From the NCBI RefSeq assembly GCF_030704535.1, contig NC_081806.1, positions 2,615,001-2,679,000 of the forward strand: DNA of 64,000 bases. The letters are read 5' to 3'. This document shows positions 25,275-38,218 of this stretch, one piece after another. Source of the stretch: Vitis vinifera. Taxonomy: Eukaryota; Streptophyta; Magnoliopsida; Vitales; Vitaceae. The first letter of the stretch is position 1; each line of letters begins with the position of its first letter. The position numbers were made by a program, and so were the translations under genes. The notes below the pieces were generated by a model, which saw only the letters and a program-made list of their open reading frames with translations, was not told where the DNA came from and made no database searches.

Positions 25275-26912
25275 ATGGATGCATCCACGGTTTTATTGCT
25301 CTTAGCGATAATTACGGCTTATTTAATATGGTTCAGATCAATCACACGGTCTCTGAAGGGTCCACGTGTCTGGCCGGTAGTAGGTAGTCTCCCGCTCCTT
25401 ATTCAGAACGCCAATCGCATGCACGAGTGGATCGCCGAGAACCTCCGCTCATGCGGCGGCACGTACCAGACCTGCATTTGCCCAATTCCGTTTTTAGCCC
25501 GGAAGCAGGGTCTCGTGACCGTCACGTGTGACCCGAAGAATCTGGAGCATATTCTCAAGATCCGGTTCGATAATTACCCCAAGGGTCCGACATGGCAGGC
25601 AGTGTTCCATGACCTGCTCGGTGAGGGGATCTTCAATTCTGATGGCGAAACGTGGCGGTTCCAGCGTAAGACCGCCGCACTGGAATTCACCACCCGGACT
25701 CTGCGCCAAGCCATGGCTCGCTGGGTCACCCGCGCCATTAAGCTGAGGTTTTGCCCGATACTGAAGAAGGCTCAACTCGAGGGCAAGCCGGTTGATCTCC
25801 AAGATCTGCTGCTTCGGCTCACTTTTGACAACATCTGCGGCTTGGCTTTTGGGAAGGACCCGCAGACGCTGGCTCCGGGGCTCCCCGAGAACAGTTTCGC
25901 TACGGCTTTCGACCGAGCCACGGAAGCCACCCTGCAGCGCTTTATTCTGCCTGAGTTTATATGGAAATTGAAGAAATGGCTCCGGCTTGGGATGGAAGCC
26001 AGCTTGACCCACAGCCTGGGGCACGTGGACAAGTACCTGTCCGACGTCATCAGCACACGCAAGCTCGAGTTGGTGAGTCAGCAGCAAGGTGGGTCCCCTC
26101 ACGATGACCTCCTCTCACGGTTCATGAAGAAAAAGGAAGCCTACTCTGACAATTTCCTCCAACACGTGGCGCTCAACTTCATCCTAGCTGGACGTGACAC
26201 GTCATCAGTAGCTCTGAGCTGGTTCTTCTGGTTGGTCATTCAAAACCCAAGGGTGGAAGAGAAAATTTTGACCGAAATCTGCACCGTTCTAATGGAGACA
26301 CGTGGCAGTGACACCTCAAAGTGGGTTGAAGACCCCTTGGTATTTGAAGAAGTTGACCGATTGATATACCTTAAGGCAGCGTTATCTGAAACCCTTAGGC
26401 TATACCCCTCAGTTCCAGAAGACTCAAAGCATGTAGTCGTCGACGACGTCCTGCCCGACGGCACATTCGTTCCGGCAGGATCGGCAATCACCTATTCCAT
26501 ATACTCGACCGGACGAATGAAGTTCATCTGGGGCGAAGACTGCCTAGAATTCCGGCCAGAAAGATGGTTATCAGCAGATGGTAAAAAAATTGAGCTACAA
26601 GATTCTTTCAAATTTGTCGCCTTCAATGCAGGTCCAAGGATTTGCCTCGGCAAGGACTTAGCTTATCTACAAATGAAGTCCATAGCAGCGGCGGTTTTGC
26701 TCCGCCACCGCCTCACGGTGGCACCGGGGCACAGGGTGGAGCAGAAAATGTCACTGACATTGTTCATGAAGTATGGCCTCAAAGTGAACGTGCAACCTAG
26801 AGACTTGACCCCAATTTTAGCCAACATTCCCAAGGCCAAACCCAACACTAAGGTCAATGGTAACGTCCACAATGTTTATGAGGTTGAAAACCTTACTGGG
26901 GTTGCATATTAG
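25275..26912 (+). CDS. Cytochrome P450 CYP86A subfamily, fatty-acid omega-hydroxylase
   Basis: A single exon of 545 residues. I start it at ATG 25275 ([16 protein letters not shown]): this matches the family's N-terminal membrane anchor, and the frame is open further 5' only through a non-ATG codon. After the anchor comes the Pro-rich hinge ([13 protein letters not shown]). Residues 305-311 are the I-helix oxygen-activation motif AGRDTSS, 372-375 the K-helix ETLR, and 450-459 the haem loop [10 protein letters not shown] with the haem thiolate Cys at 457. Long stretches ([27 protein letters not shown]) match CYP86A8/CYP86A22-type enzymes as I recall them. These sit in the ER and hydroxylate the terminal carbon of C16/C18 acids for cutin and suberin. 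The gene looks functional. The exact subfamily member cannot be fixed by eye. Confidence 0.93.
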   Translation: MDASTVLLLLAIITAYLIWFRSITRSLKGPRVWPVVGSLPLLIQNANRMHEWIAENLRSCGGTYQTCICPIPFLARKQGLVTVTCDPKNLEHILKIRFDNYPKGPTWQAVFHDLLGEGIFNSDGETWRFQRKTAALEFTTRTLRQAMARWVTRAIKLRFCPILKKAQLEGKPVDLQDLLLRLTFDNICGLAFGKDPQTLAPGLPENSFATAFDRATEATLQRFILPEFIWKLKKWLRLGMEASLTHSLGHVDKYLSDVISTRKLELVSQQQGGSPHDDLLSRFMKKKEAYSDNFLQHVALNFILAGRDTSSVALSWFFWLVIQNPRVEEKILTEICTVLMETRGSDTSKWVEDPLVFEEVDRLIYLKAALSETLRLYPSVPEDSKHVVVDDVLPDGTFVPAGSAITYSIYSTGRMKFIWGEDCLEFRPERWLSADGKKIELQDSFKFVAFNAGPRICLGKDLAYLQMKSIAAAVLLRHRLTVAPGHRVEQKMSLTLFMKYGLKVNVQPRDLTPILANIPKAKPNTKVNGNVHNVYEVENLTGVAY

Positions 26913-28216
26913 GGTTGGCATTATGGATTTGTTTTCGGGTCTGTTCTACAATATTTTTCTTCTGGGGTTTGGATGTGATTTGTGAATATGATGCCATGTT
27001 ATAGTAATTAATTTGGTAGCATCACATACATGTCTTCATGATTTATGGTCCCTTAAAGTCTGCATGTCATTACCTACATACTATCAAACTTCGTCAACAA
27101 GGAGGCTGCTCAGAGAAGAAGGTGATCAGAGATTGGGTTTTTCATGCCTATGCAAATTTACGTTTTTCTTTTCTTTTTCTTTTTTTTGTAATTCTCTTTC
27201 CATATGTACTACTTTCCTCCAAAAATGAATAATGAATAAGATATGAAAGTCGATTATATATATTCCATTACCAAAAATGCAAAAACAAAGTCAACATCAC
27301 ACCATTAGATTAACCATCGACCCATCCACAAATTTTAATTTTAGTACGTTATGAACAACTTTATTTTGATGATGATTTAATATTGACAAAATACATACTT
27401 TCGTGACTTCATAATTTATGGTTTCTGTCAACGTACACATTAGGGTGAACTAATTTAGATGTTCTTGATTTTATATCTATCTTACCGATGACCTCAAAAA
27501 TCATTATACACCTATAATTTCGGTGTTTTGAATGTGCATCTCATAAATGTGCCGCTCATATTATGAAGTATGTTTGGTTGTCATGCCTATGGGATTGATT
27601 GTCATGACATTGCCTACGTGAGTTGGCTTTGTCGGAGGGAGGCATAACCCATTAATAAGTCCAATTACTCCAAATGTGGAAAATTTTGAAAGATTGAGAC
27701 TGCCAACCAACTCAATTTGATAGGCCTTTTATTTAATTTTGTAAGACAAATTAGTGAAATAAATATTATGATCAAGAAATTAGGCAAAGGTCCAAGAGAA
27801 AACATTTTATTTTATAATCCTTGTTGCTATGTCACTTTCGCACCTTCCTTGCAAGTTAAAATGTTTTCATGACAAAGATGTGATAACATCACACAATTAA
27901 AGCTAATCTTCTTTCTAATTACAATTTACATCTAATCAAATCATAATTCTCAAGATCAGTCTCATGAAAACCTTATATTCCTTGAGGAGGTTCTATCATG
28001 TGGAAACATTCTTTATTCAACTTTAGCTTTAAGCAGTCGTAACCAAGAAACCATCGATTTCGCTTGTGGATAGGAATGTCCGACTTGTCAATTTATTTGG
28101 TAAACTACTTGGGGCTCATGTAGACCATGTCATATTACTCATATTCTAGATTGAAGCAATAAATCTATTTGAAATGACTCATTTCATACCAGAGAAACTC
28201 ATGTATGAACAAAGAT

Positions 28217-28532
28217 TAATTTTGCTTCCCCATTTAGCTATTCTAGGTTGGGGGTATATGCTGGTAGGGAAGTTATAAACATTTTTTTTTAAAAAAAAAA
28301 AAAGAAAGTAGAAAATTTAGCTGATACAACTTTATACATTATTTATCAAGAAGTTATTGTATATAATTTGCATTAGTTGATAAAAGATTTTCTTTTTTTT
28401 TAAAAAGGTTTCTTTGATTTACTTGAATTTGTTTCAATTATTAAAATTTTATACATCAATTCCATCTAATTTTAGTGTTTTTTAATATTGCAGGTGTTGT
28501 ATGGAGAGATATGCTATCAAGAAATAAGATTT
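28217..28532. repeat. Dispersed repeat A+B, copy upstream of the ATPase homologue
   Basis: Part A (28217-28281; core tagctattctaggttggggg) recurs in direct orientation at 38219-38284. Part B (about 28311-28532; ends gagatatgctatcaagaaat) recurs inverted at about 40166-40390 with roughly 95% identity by eye. Only this copy carries A and B side by side with clear similarity to both. Confidence 0.8.
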
Positions 28533-29003
28533 ATAAAAAAATTAATATAGGCTTTAAGGTTTAGGTTTTGATTCATGAGACCTTGTGTATTGAATGAACA
28601 TTTTGTGGTGGAAGAACAATTAGGTTACTTGAGCACATTTACGTGAGTTGTGAATTGTGTGAGCACATCACAATAAAGGGGAGTTGGAACTTGTTTAAAA
28701 AAGGCTTATTTAAATTGTTTTAGATTTAGATGAGTTTTAAAATGGTAAGGATAGTTTAATTCAATATTTAGTTTAATTATGGTATTAAAAGTCAAATTTC
28801 TTATAATTCTTTGAAAAAATTTTGAAAAAACTATTTTAATTTAGTGTGATTCATATTAGGAATAAAGTAAGTGTATAATAAACGAAAATTAGGTACAAAG
28901 AATTTAGTAGATTATAAATAGAAATTCGCTCTAGATCATAAAATCAATGGGACTTAAATGCATAAAATAAAACCCGGAATAGGCAGCTAAATCCCATAAT
29001 TTC

Positions 29004-29335
29004 AATAAAATATTATTATACACTTCATTCTCTAACTCCTAATTCCTACCTATTATGTACTTTCTCTTTCTATACGTGGCTTTCGATTATTTCTTTGTAT
29101 CATTTTTATTATTTCCTTTAATAGATAGGAGGAAACTGCATTAAATTGGTGAAGGCGGAGTAGCAACGTTTGAATCACGGGAATCTCTATCTTTGTATGC
29201 AGTCTCTCTCTCTCTCTCTCTCTCTCTCTTTTCACTGGCATTATATGTTTTCTTTAGTTATTTTTACAGGTTATAAATTCCAAACATTTGAAAGCTTCTT
29301 CCATGCATTTTGTGCTGGAAGCTTTGGTGTTTTTG
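29004..29335 (+). repeat. 332-bp segment with an inverted copy at 54054-54383
   Basis: Lies 630-960 bases upstream of the ATPase homologue's ATG. Base-by-base comparison with the reverse complement of 54054-54383 shows no difference outside the microsatellite: (TC)13 here, (GA)12 there. Similarity stops abruptly at both ends. Confidence 0.92.
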
Positions 29336-29961
29336 TTTGAGTCTCTGTAGGTACACGCATTGTTTCAACTTGGGATTTTGATTGACAAAGGATTTGAATG
29401 GGTCTCTTCTAAGTATAGGTGCTAAGCGAATGAAGCAGAAAGGAAAGAAAATGGAATATTGAGAATGGTTCTTCTTCGTTTTGGTAACTGAAAAAAAGTT
29501 GTGAGCCGCTTACCCCAATGGAACCCAAACAGCTGTGCGTTAGGATCCTGGGTTATCAATCACTGACTAATCAAATTTTCAAAATGTTAATTTCTTTTAT
29601 TTTCCTGCCTTTGTTTTTTTTATAGACCCAAACAGAGCCCAAGGGTATTCTAGGGGCTTGATTCTGTTGATGTCTCCATACTGCAATACCAATTTGTAGG
29701 CTGAAAAATGCAATTAGAAATACAGTCTCAGTAGCAATCTAGCAACTCCTGACAAGGGTGATGAATGATTTTTCAAATCATGAGTATTTATGTTCACAGG
29801 AGTATTTTCTTTATCTTCTTGTATTCAATTCCTTGCCCTTAAACATATCATACCAATGGAAAGTGTGTGGGTGTAAATTTCTGCATCATATAGCAATTTG
29901 ATGACGAGTTTCGACCTTTGCAGATTATATAATTTTCCACCGCAGTATTAGGAGAGCCACA

Positions 29962-32900
29962 ATGGACAAAACGGCAATTGCCCTTGAAGCTATCAGCAGG
30001 GGAATTGTTGATCTGGTACTTATATTTACGTTTGTATGTTATTATGTTGCCTTTCCTGGTAATATAATGCTGTGCATTAAGTTACAGAATTGGTTCTGGG
30101 TGTTGTTTATCTGTGCCACTGCCATCTGAAGCCTTCACAAGCACTTGCATTTTTCTTGATATCATTACAAAGATATTGTGGTATTTATATACGCCTTTAC
30201 AGAGTGACTATTTATTAAGTCGCATAGCCCTCCTAGTGTAAACCATGATCCGACCTTAGTAAGATAGGTTAGTGTTGATCTTCCAAACTCCTAAGAGGAT
30301 GGGTTTCATTTCTTTCCTTAAGTTGGGAATAGGGGCTTCTATTTTGCTGGGGATGTAAATGTGGCCGCTGTCAGCTACATGAATCCTCTATTCTGTTGGG
30401 GATATAAATGTGGCCACGATGCACATGCATCTTATTATTGCATTACTTTTTTAGTATTTAGGCTCAAGGTTCCACTTCCACCTTCAGTTTTGGTTAGGTC
30501 AACTGTGCTAATCTACAAGTCTCTGTTTGCAGGAAAACATCCCTCTTGAAGAAGTTTTCGAGAAATTAAAATGTGCACGAGAAGGTCTTAGTTTAGATGA
30601 GGTTGACAAGCGATTGACTGTGTTTGGGTACAACAGACTTGAAGAGAAAAAGGTCCGAATTTATGTTCTTCTCTCTTCTCTAGTTGTAGTTTTTCTTGTC
30701 ACCCTTCAAAAAGCCAGTTTCATTTTTTGTCAAGTTCCCAAATCTATCTTGATTTGTAGTTTGGTCATTTCCTTTTCAGGAAAATAAAATTCTGAAATTT
30801 CTGGGATTTATGTGGAATCCTCTCTCATGGGTTATGGAAGCAGCAGCAATCATGGCCATTTCTGTTGCAGATTTAGGGGTAAGTCTATAGATATATATCT
30901 TTTATTTATGTCGGAAATCCCCATTTGAAGTCATTTGATTGAATTGAACTCAGAACCCAATCTTGTATTGGTCGTGGGAAACATTTTTTCGTGCAGAATG
31001 AGGCTGTAGGTTACCATGACGTTTTTGGCATTCTGTTTCTGCTTCTTGTCGATTCAGGCATCAGCTTTGTATTTGAAAGCTATGATGACAATGAAGTGGT
31101 GGCCCTTATGGCTAGGCTGGCTCCAAAAGCAAAGGTTTGCATCCTCACATGCTTTCAATCTTAGCTTTTCCACCAACTATTTCATTCTATTGTTTTCATC
31201 ATCCTGACTGTAAATCTTTCTGTGCTGCTTGCCTTCAAAATATTGTCTGCTTCTTCAGGTTTTACGAGATGGCAAATGGATTGAGGAACATGCTTCTGTG
31301 TTGGTTCCTGGAGACATTATCAGTATCAAACTGGGAGATATCATCCCTGCTGATGCATGTTTACTTGAAGGAGATCCTCTGAAAATTGATCAGGTATCTG
31401 GACATGTTAAATTGTGAAATTAATTAACGAAGAATGTTTGAATCTGATTATGAAAGTCTACTTTGCAGTCACTTGTTCCATGGATCAGTTTGAGATATGT
31501 GCATTTGAAGTTTCAATTGACGAGATAGATAGTTTAGAACCTGAAACCAAGCTGAAAATGTCAGAATGGAATTGGAAATGATAAGTGGAAATAAGTAAAC
31601 TAATACAAATTATGAAACTTTTGTTTAGGATCTCTAATTTTCACCTTTTGTTTGATCCAAATTTTCTATGCAATCAGAGTGCTGTATTCTAAGTCTATCA
31701 TCAGTGTATGTGTAGGATCACTGGAAAAATTCCATGCTAATTGTTTTGCTCACCTTAAATTCTTTTCCCAAGTTGGTTCTCTTCTATTTATACATGCCCA
31801 AATAATGGTTACCTGCCAAGTCCCTCGGTTAAAAATAAAACCCATTAGAACAATTCTTTAGCTTCTAGTACTCATGCATTGTATGAAATGCAAGTTGATA
31901 TCATTATGGTGAGTAGCTGTGTTATTTCATTTTCCCCCAAGAAATTTGACTGGATTCACATTATTAGGACTTCATTAACTGTGAACCAAGTGAAATCATC
32001 TTTCTCATGTTAATTGTTAAATACCCTTAGACAAGTAATAATAAAACCTTCAGCAATAGCCTGTGAAAAGGAAGCCTAAAAATCTGAATGGGCTTGAAAA
32101 TAGATAAACCAATATATTGGTTTGGAATTTGTTATAGGTGTCCTTTTATCAATTGGTTTATGATAAAAACAGAGATAGGCTTCATAGTCTTAGAACTTGA
32201 TAATTGCTACTGTAATTCTTTACTTTCTTTCCTTCTTCCTCATTTTTGGTTGTCCCCCCTGAGCCTCTCATTCCTATGGTTAGTCATTCCTATATTTTTA
32301 GATAAAATTTGGCCTTATGCCTACATGATCCTCGTGTTACCAAATGCTACTGTGGATCTGAATTACTAATGACATGATTTTTGTTGTTTGCAGTGATGAT
32401 TTTTTATTAAGGAAAAAATCAGTAGTATTTCTGAAGAGACCTTAGGATGATTTCAAATGACAGAAAGATGCATATGAAACATGTATATCCAGAAAAAGTT
32501 GGAAAATATGCATCCTTCTTGGGATTGAGGGACCAAATACCAGATCTGACTGGCCTGATAAGGCAACATATTATCCAATTACGCATTATTGATCAACAAA
32601 AATATTCAAGTTGGGTTGTTCAGCACTCATCCTCAAAGAACTTAGCATTTCATCTTCTTAAAGAAAATTCTATCTGTCCCAAGGGTTTCCAGGACCAATT
32701 AGTATTTCAGACTGTTGAGGCCGTTGAACCTGAAAATAGAAATTTAATGTCGCTTCATACCTTCCCAGGATCATGTTCTGTAGGCCTGCTTTGAGCTTCT
32801 GTTTATTTTATCCATTGAGTGTATGGCAGTGTGCTACCATGGCAATGTCGTTGAAATACTGAAATTTAGCTGGATTACTTATTTGGAATCTAGAAATGAT

Positions 32901-35900
32901 ATAGTTCTATCAAACTTTTAGTTATAGATAGATGTGGTGTACCTGTCATAATATTTTGTCTTAATTCCTATCTAATAATTATGTGACTTGAAGTGTTTAC
33001 AAAAAGATTTGATTTCAGAAAAGTAAAATTTGAGTGACTTCAGTCTCTGTGTTTCTAACTACAGTTTTCTTTTCCAGTCTGCTCTCACAGGAGAGTCATT
33101 CCCATTAACAAAACATACTGGTGAGGGAGTTTACTCTGGTTCAACATGTATGCAAGGTGAAACTGAAGCAGTGGTTACTGCAACTGGAGTGCATACTTTC
33201 TTTGGAAAGGCAGCTCATCTTGTGGAAACAAGTACACATGTTGGGCATTATCAGCAGGTTCATTCCTGAAACTCTTAATCTTCATAATGGACTCAAACAG
33301 GTAGTCATGGACTTTTGGTATGTAAAACCTTTACAAGTGTTGCTACTTTTAAGCCACTGGCATAAATTTTGCTGCTAGCAACAAAACAGTAGAAACTTAT
33401 TTATCATAAAAAAAAACAGTTCAGTATGAAACTTATAACAACACATGATGTCTTGTGTAACCCATGAGAAAGAGTTTGTTACTCCTCGTATGTTTGTGGA
33501 GTCATCACTTTACTTTATGGTTTCAGGTTTTAACAGTAATTGGAAACTTTTGCATTTGCTCAATTGCCATCGGAATGTTGATTGAGATCATCATAATATA
33601 CTGGGTCCAACACAGACACTATCATTCCGGAATAGGCAACCTGGTTGTCCTACTCATTGGCGGTATCCCAATTGCAATTCCAGCAGTTGTGTCTCTTATC
33701 ATGTCCGTGGGTTTTCGTCACCTAACTCAGCAGGTTTGTGAAGCTGTAATTGATACAACATTTTGGAATTGTGCCTTTGCCTTAAAATTTCTGCAGAAAT
33801 TATTCAAATAATAATCTGCAGAGTTCCGAAAAATTGAACAATCCTTTGAGCAGGGTGTTATAACTAAGAGAATGGCAGCTATTGAGGACATGGCTGGGAT
33901 GGATGTCCTCTGCAGTAATAAGACAGGAACTTTAACTCTTAACAAACTTACAATAGACAAGAATATGATCGAGGTACTACTTTTCTTCTTATACCATCTT
34001 CCATCTCCTTGACTGACATAGCAAAAAACTGTACTGTAGCTTTTATTAGAGTAAATCAGCTTAAGGGCTTGCTTTGGTGGTATGTATGATGTTTCATTCT
34101 AAAACCATGGCCTTTGAGTCGTTTTAATTTCATTAGCATGAGCTTGCATTCATAAGAGCTTCCAAGATCCTATGTTCAATATGCTTTTGCATAGAATAAT
34201 TGTCGAGTGGTGCAAACTATAAATAATACTTCTACTGCTGGAATCTTCATATAAAATTTGAGACACCAATAGTTGCTAGAAAGTTTTTAGCACTCTTGAA
34301 GAATGCATCTAAAGAGCTGCAGAAACGATATGTTTTCTCTCATCTGTATGACTCTAGTTCTTTCCATTTTGTTTTTTAATGTAAATCAACATGATTGACT
34401 TTGCTACAGGTTTTTGCCAAAGGTTTTGACCAGGAAATGGTTGTATTGATGGCTGCAAGAGCTTCAAGATTGGAGAATCAAGATGCTATTGATGCTGCAA
34501 TTGTTTCAATGCTGGCTGATCCTAAGGAGGTATTGGATCTTATTAATTAGATTATTCATGCAAGCCTAATAATACTTAGGATTAGTAGTATATAGACATA
34601 GACCAATAGCATGATGGCCCAAGAAGTCTCCATGACCTTTTATGCCCAAGTTTTTTCTCTCTTCCTTTTGTTGGAGAAACTGAAAAGTATGGAGGTTTAT
34701 CATCGGTCTTCCAGTGTCATTAATGCTGCTGTTGTTTTTGTCATACAAGAATGAAGTAGGCATATTTTTTAGTATGCCTGGAATGCCCTAATATTGTATT
34801 AGGGAAAAAGAAGTCTTGTAGACTTCTTCTAGCTGTAGCTGATACATATCAGTTGCATTCTTCATGCTCATGAAACAAACTTGAAAATTAGATTATCCAT
34901 TCTGTTGAATTATTTTTCTTTTCTTTTGGTGGAAGGCACGAGCAGGAATTACAGAAGTTCACTTCCTTCCATTCAATCCAACTGATAAGAAGACAGCTCT
35001 TACATACATTAACAGTGCTGGTAAAATGCACAGGGCTAGCAAGGGTGCGCCAGAGCAGGTATAGTACTTTTCACTTTGAAGCCTTATTAGATTTGACCCC
35101 TTCAGCATATCATTGATTCTGAAACTTTGGATCCCTTTACATGTTCCCTGCAGATTCTCAATCTGGCACATAACAAATCAGATATTGAAAGAAGAGTGCA
35201 ATCAATAATCGATAAATTTGCAGAGCGTGGGATTGGATCCCTTGCAGTTGCATGTCAGGTAACTTAGTTTTTATTCATTTGCTGGTGTCTTTCGGGATTT
35301 TGTTCCTCAAATGAATTAATGGATGAGGGGCTGTTCTCTTTGCTACAGGAAGTACCTGCTGGCACTGAAGACAGTCCTGGTGGGCCCTGGGAATTTGTTG
35401 GTCTTCTCCCACTCTTTGACCCACCTCGCCATGACAGTGCTGAAGCAATGAGAAGAGCTCTAGATCTCGGAGTAAGTGTTAAGATGATAACAGGTGAGCA
35501 TCACTGCTGATTCTCTTATGGAGCTAACAATTTCTATATCTAGAAGGATTTGTCTTTGAAGAGTCTTTAATTGTGTCAACAGGGTGTATTCATATATAAT
35601 GTTACTCTTAGATGAATTTTAGAACAACTGGACAGGCTGTTTCGAACTGGTTCACTAAAGTAAAAAATGTGCTTCTTAAGCTTAGAAATAAAAACAATAG
35701 AAAGGATGCAAACCAGTAGCATTTACGTATAAAAGCACACCTCTCAATCTGAGAGGTTCCTCTGACAAAATAGAAAAACTTGGGGAAGAACATGCTACCC
35801 AAAAAACAGATGATTATGACTGCCGCAAAATGATTTTACTTTGATTTAAAAAATAAGGATGTGAATGTATGTGAAAAAGTGATTGTTTGATTGCTAGGAG

Positions 35901-38005
35901 AAGGATGTAAGTGCTTTATTGTTAGTTTAAAGCTCTCTTACATTGGATTTGTGTTCATTGCTACATAGGACTTCTTAGATGTCTTTCTGTAGTTTCAAAC
36001 ACCTCAATTTGAAATAAGTCTTTCTCATGCCTCTCAATGCACGTCTCTTACCTTAGCATATTTGAAGGCAACCAATCTATCTTGACACAACTACAGGTTC
36101 AGTTTCATGCAATTCATCATTGTACATCCACTGTAAACCATAATGGCAATTCAATCCCTCGAAGTTTTACTGATCTTCTTTAGGAACCTTTTCTTTCTGA
36201 TTGAAATCGATGCCTTGCATGCATCTTTATTATATCTACCATAGTGGCTCCCATTGTATTATTTTTCAGGTGACCAATTGGCCATTGCTAAGGAGACTGG
36301 GAGATGGCATGGAATGGGCACAAACATGTACCCTTCATCATCTTTGCTTGGAAATGACAAGGACCAGTCTATTGCAACCTTACCAGTTGATGAACTTATT
36401 GAAAAAGCTGATGGCTTTTCTGGTGTCTTTCCTGGTAAATATGCTGCTTATAAAATGTGGCCTCGTGAATCTTTTTGCACGACTATTTTTGATCCATGTT
36501 TCCATGCAGAACATAAGTATAAGATTGTGATGCGATTACAATCAAGAAAGCACATCGTTGGGATGACAGGAAATGGAGTCACTGATGCACCTGCAATTAA
36601 GAAAGCAGACATAGGAATTGCTGCGGCAGATTCAACAGATGCTGCTCGAGGCACTTGTGACATAGTACTGACAGAGCCTGGGCTAAGTGTAATCATTAGT
36701 GCTGTATTAACCAGCCGCTCAATCTTTCAAAGAATGAAGAACGTCATGGTAAAAAGAGATTTCCTTTTCATTCTTAGAGGAAAGTTCCCTTAACGGAAAC
36801 TTGTGCTCCATGATTGTTGATGCTTAAAAGTTTCTTTTTCCCTTTTTTATGTTCCCCAGACATATGCAGTATCTATCACAGTGCGTATGGTTGTAAGTTG
36901 CCCTTACTATGTTCTTCTTCTTGGATTGAATATGGGAGTTTTATCATATATGCTCACTATAATGGTCATTTCTGATTGGCAACTGGGGTTTATTAACAGC
37001 TAGGTTTTCTGGTGCTGACTGCATTCTGGAAGTTCGATTTCCCTCTTTACATGGTTCTTATGATTGCCATTCTTAATCATAGTTAGTATTACTAGTCTCA
37101 TATGCTTCTATGTTGTGTTTATTCATGACAATTGATAATATTTTGCAACCATCTCATTTCTTTGTATTTACTTGTTACCTAACTTTTGAACTGGCTTTCA
37201 GCTATTATGATTGCTACAGACGATGACAGGGTGAAGCCATCTCCAGTTCCTGACAGTTGGAAGCTTAGTGAAATTTTTGTGACTGGGATTGTCACAGGAA
37301 CTTACCTTGCCCTGATGACAGTTGTATTCTTCTGGGCAGCTTATGAAACCAGTTTCTTTGCGGTACAACCTCTTGCTTAATCAAATTTGGTATTTCACTC
37401 CTTGACCTGAGGAAAATCGAGTAACTTGAGCTTGCTGGCTAGTGAAACACGATTTAACATTTTTTTTTTCATTTGTTTCTGCAGAAGAACTTCCACGTAA
37501 CAAACTTCAACAAGCATCAGTACAATCTCTCAGATGAGAAAACCTTAGACCATCTGCATGCACAGTTGGCATCTGCAGTGTACCTTCAAGTTAACACCAT
37601 CAGCCAGGCTTTAATATTTGTGACTCGCTCCAGGGGCTGGTCGTTCATGCAAAGAGAAAGACCTCGTCTTCGTCTTGTTTCTGCCTTTGTCAGCATTCAA
37701 TTGGTAAATGAGTATAAAGTTTTCATAGTTTCAAAGGATGAAGGAAAAATATAACCCATTCAGTGTCCGGTGACTTCTTAATCTTCTGCTTCTACATTCC
37801 ACCGATCTTTTGTTTTTCACTCAAGAAATTGTGGTCCTTGCAGGCGGCAACAGTGATATCTGCCACAGCATCCTTGGAATTTGCTGGGATTAAAAAGATT
37901 GGTTGGGGTTGGACTGGTGTTATTTGGCTATACAACATTCTAACCTATATGTTGCTTGATCCTATCAAATTTGGTGTGCAATATGCTCTTAGTGGGAGAG
38001 CTTAG
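29962..38005 (+). CDS. Plasma-membrane P3A H+-ATPase homologue lacking catalytic aspartates and the C-terminal regulatory domain (probable pseudoenzyme)
   Basis: Nineteen exons: 29962-30015, 30533-30652, 30780-30878, 30997-31134, 31259-31393, 33078-33257, 33527-33733, 33854-33973, 34410-34529, 34936-35058, 35154-35258, 35349-35493, 36270-36434, 36510-36748, 36860-36892, 37000-37081, 37202-37362, 37485-37703, 37844-38005. They form one open frame of 868 residues with GT-AG sites; the first 11 introns are phase 0. The P3A architecture is complete through M10: TGES in the A domain ([12 protein letters not shown]), KGAPEQ in the N domain, MITGDQ and DPPR in the P domain. Changes at key sites: DKTGT is NKTGT (Asn333), GDGVND is GNGVTD (Asn592, Thr595), M6 LNDGT is LNHT (His688), M2 INST is VDSG (Asp110). 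M5 Arg659 is kept. The protein stops right after YALSGRA, about 85-100 residues before the usual end. ATP-driven pumping is not expected. Whether the protein is made is unknown. Confidence 0.85.
33854..33973 (+). other. Exon carrying the mutated phosphorylation motif (CSNKTGT in place of CSDKTGT)
   Basis: Bases 33917-33919 read AAT (Asn) where every active P-type ATPase has the Asp that is phosphorylated by ATP. The surrounding exon ([20 protein letters not shown], then [15 protein letters not shown]) is otherwise normal and flanked by good splice sites. Confidence 0.9.
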
Positions 38006-38218
38006 GGTCTGATGCTAAATCAAGGAGTGAGTTCCAAATATCCCTCTCATATCTTAGAACTGTGCCTTGATGGGAATTTAGCTCGAGTGTTCAAGGTTGA
38101 ATAATGGGGTTTGATTTGCTATTGTGTTCTTTGTTAATCGATCTCCAGAGTTAGTAGAATCAATTTGCTGTGGTGTTATTTGTTAATCTCCTAGTTACAA
38201 TTTACATACTAGTTTCTT

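Larger units (their letters stand above)
26913..29961. other. Intergenic: P450 3' UTR, AT-rich spacer, repeats, 5' region of the ATPase homologue
   Basis: The 3' UTR extends to about 27240, with CT-rich sequence and aatgaataatgaataag. The rest is AT-rich and carries the A/B dispersed repeat (28217-28532) and the 332-bp segment duplicated at 54 kb (29004-29335). The last 600 bases are probably the promoter and leader of the gene at 29962. No coding gene was recognised. Confidence 0.6.

Noticed and set aside
25494-26102. 202-codon antisense ORF within CYP86A
   Set aside because: Shadow of a GC-rich coding exon; no independent motif.
32447-32794. 115-codon ORF inside intron 5 of the ATPase homologue
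   Set aside because: No recognisable domain, no upstream promoter-like context, and an amino-acid composition that I could not link to any family. It may be a decayed insertion in the 1.7-kb intron, but nothing supports a gene.
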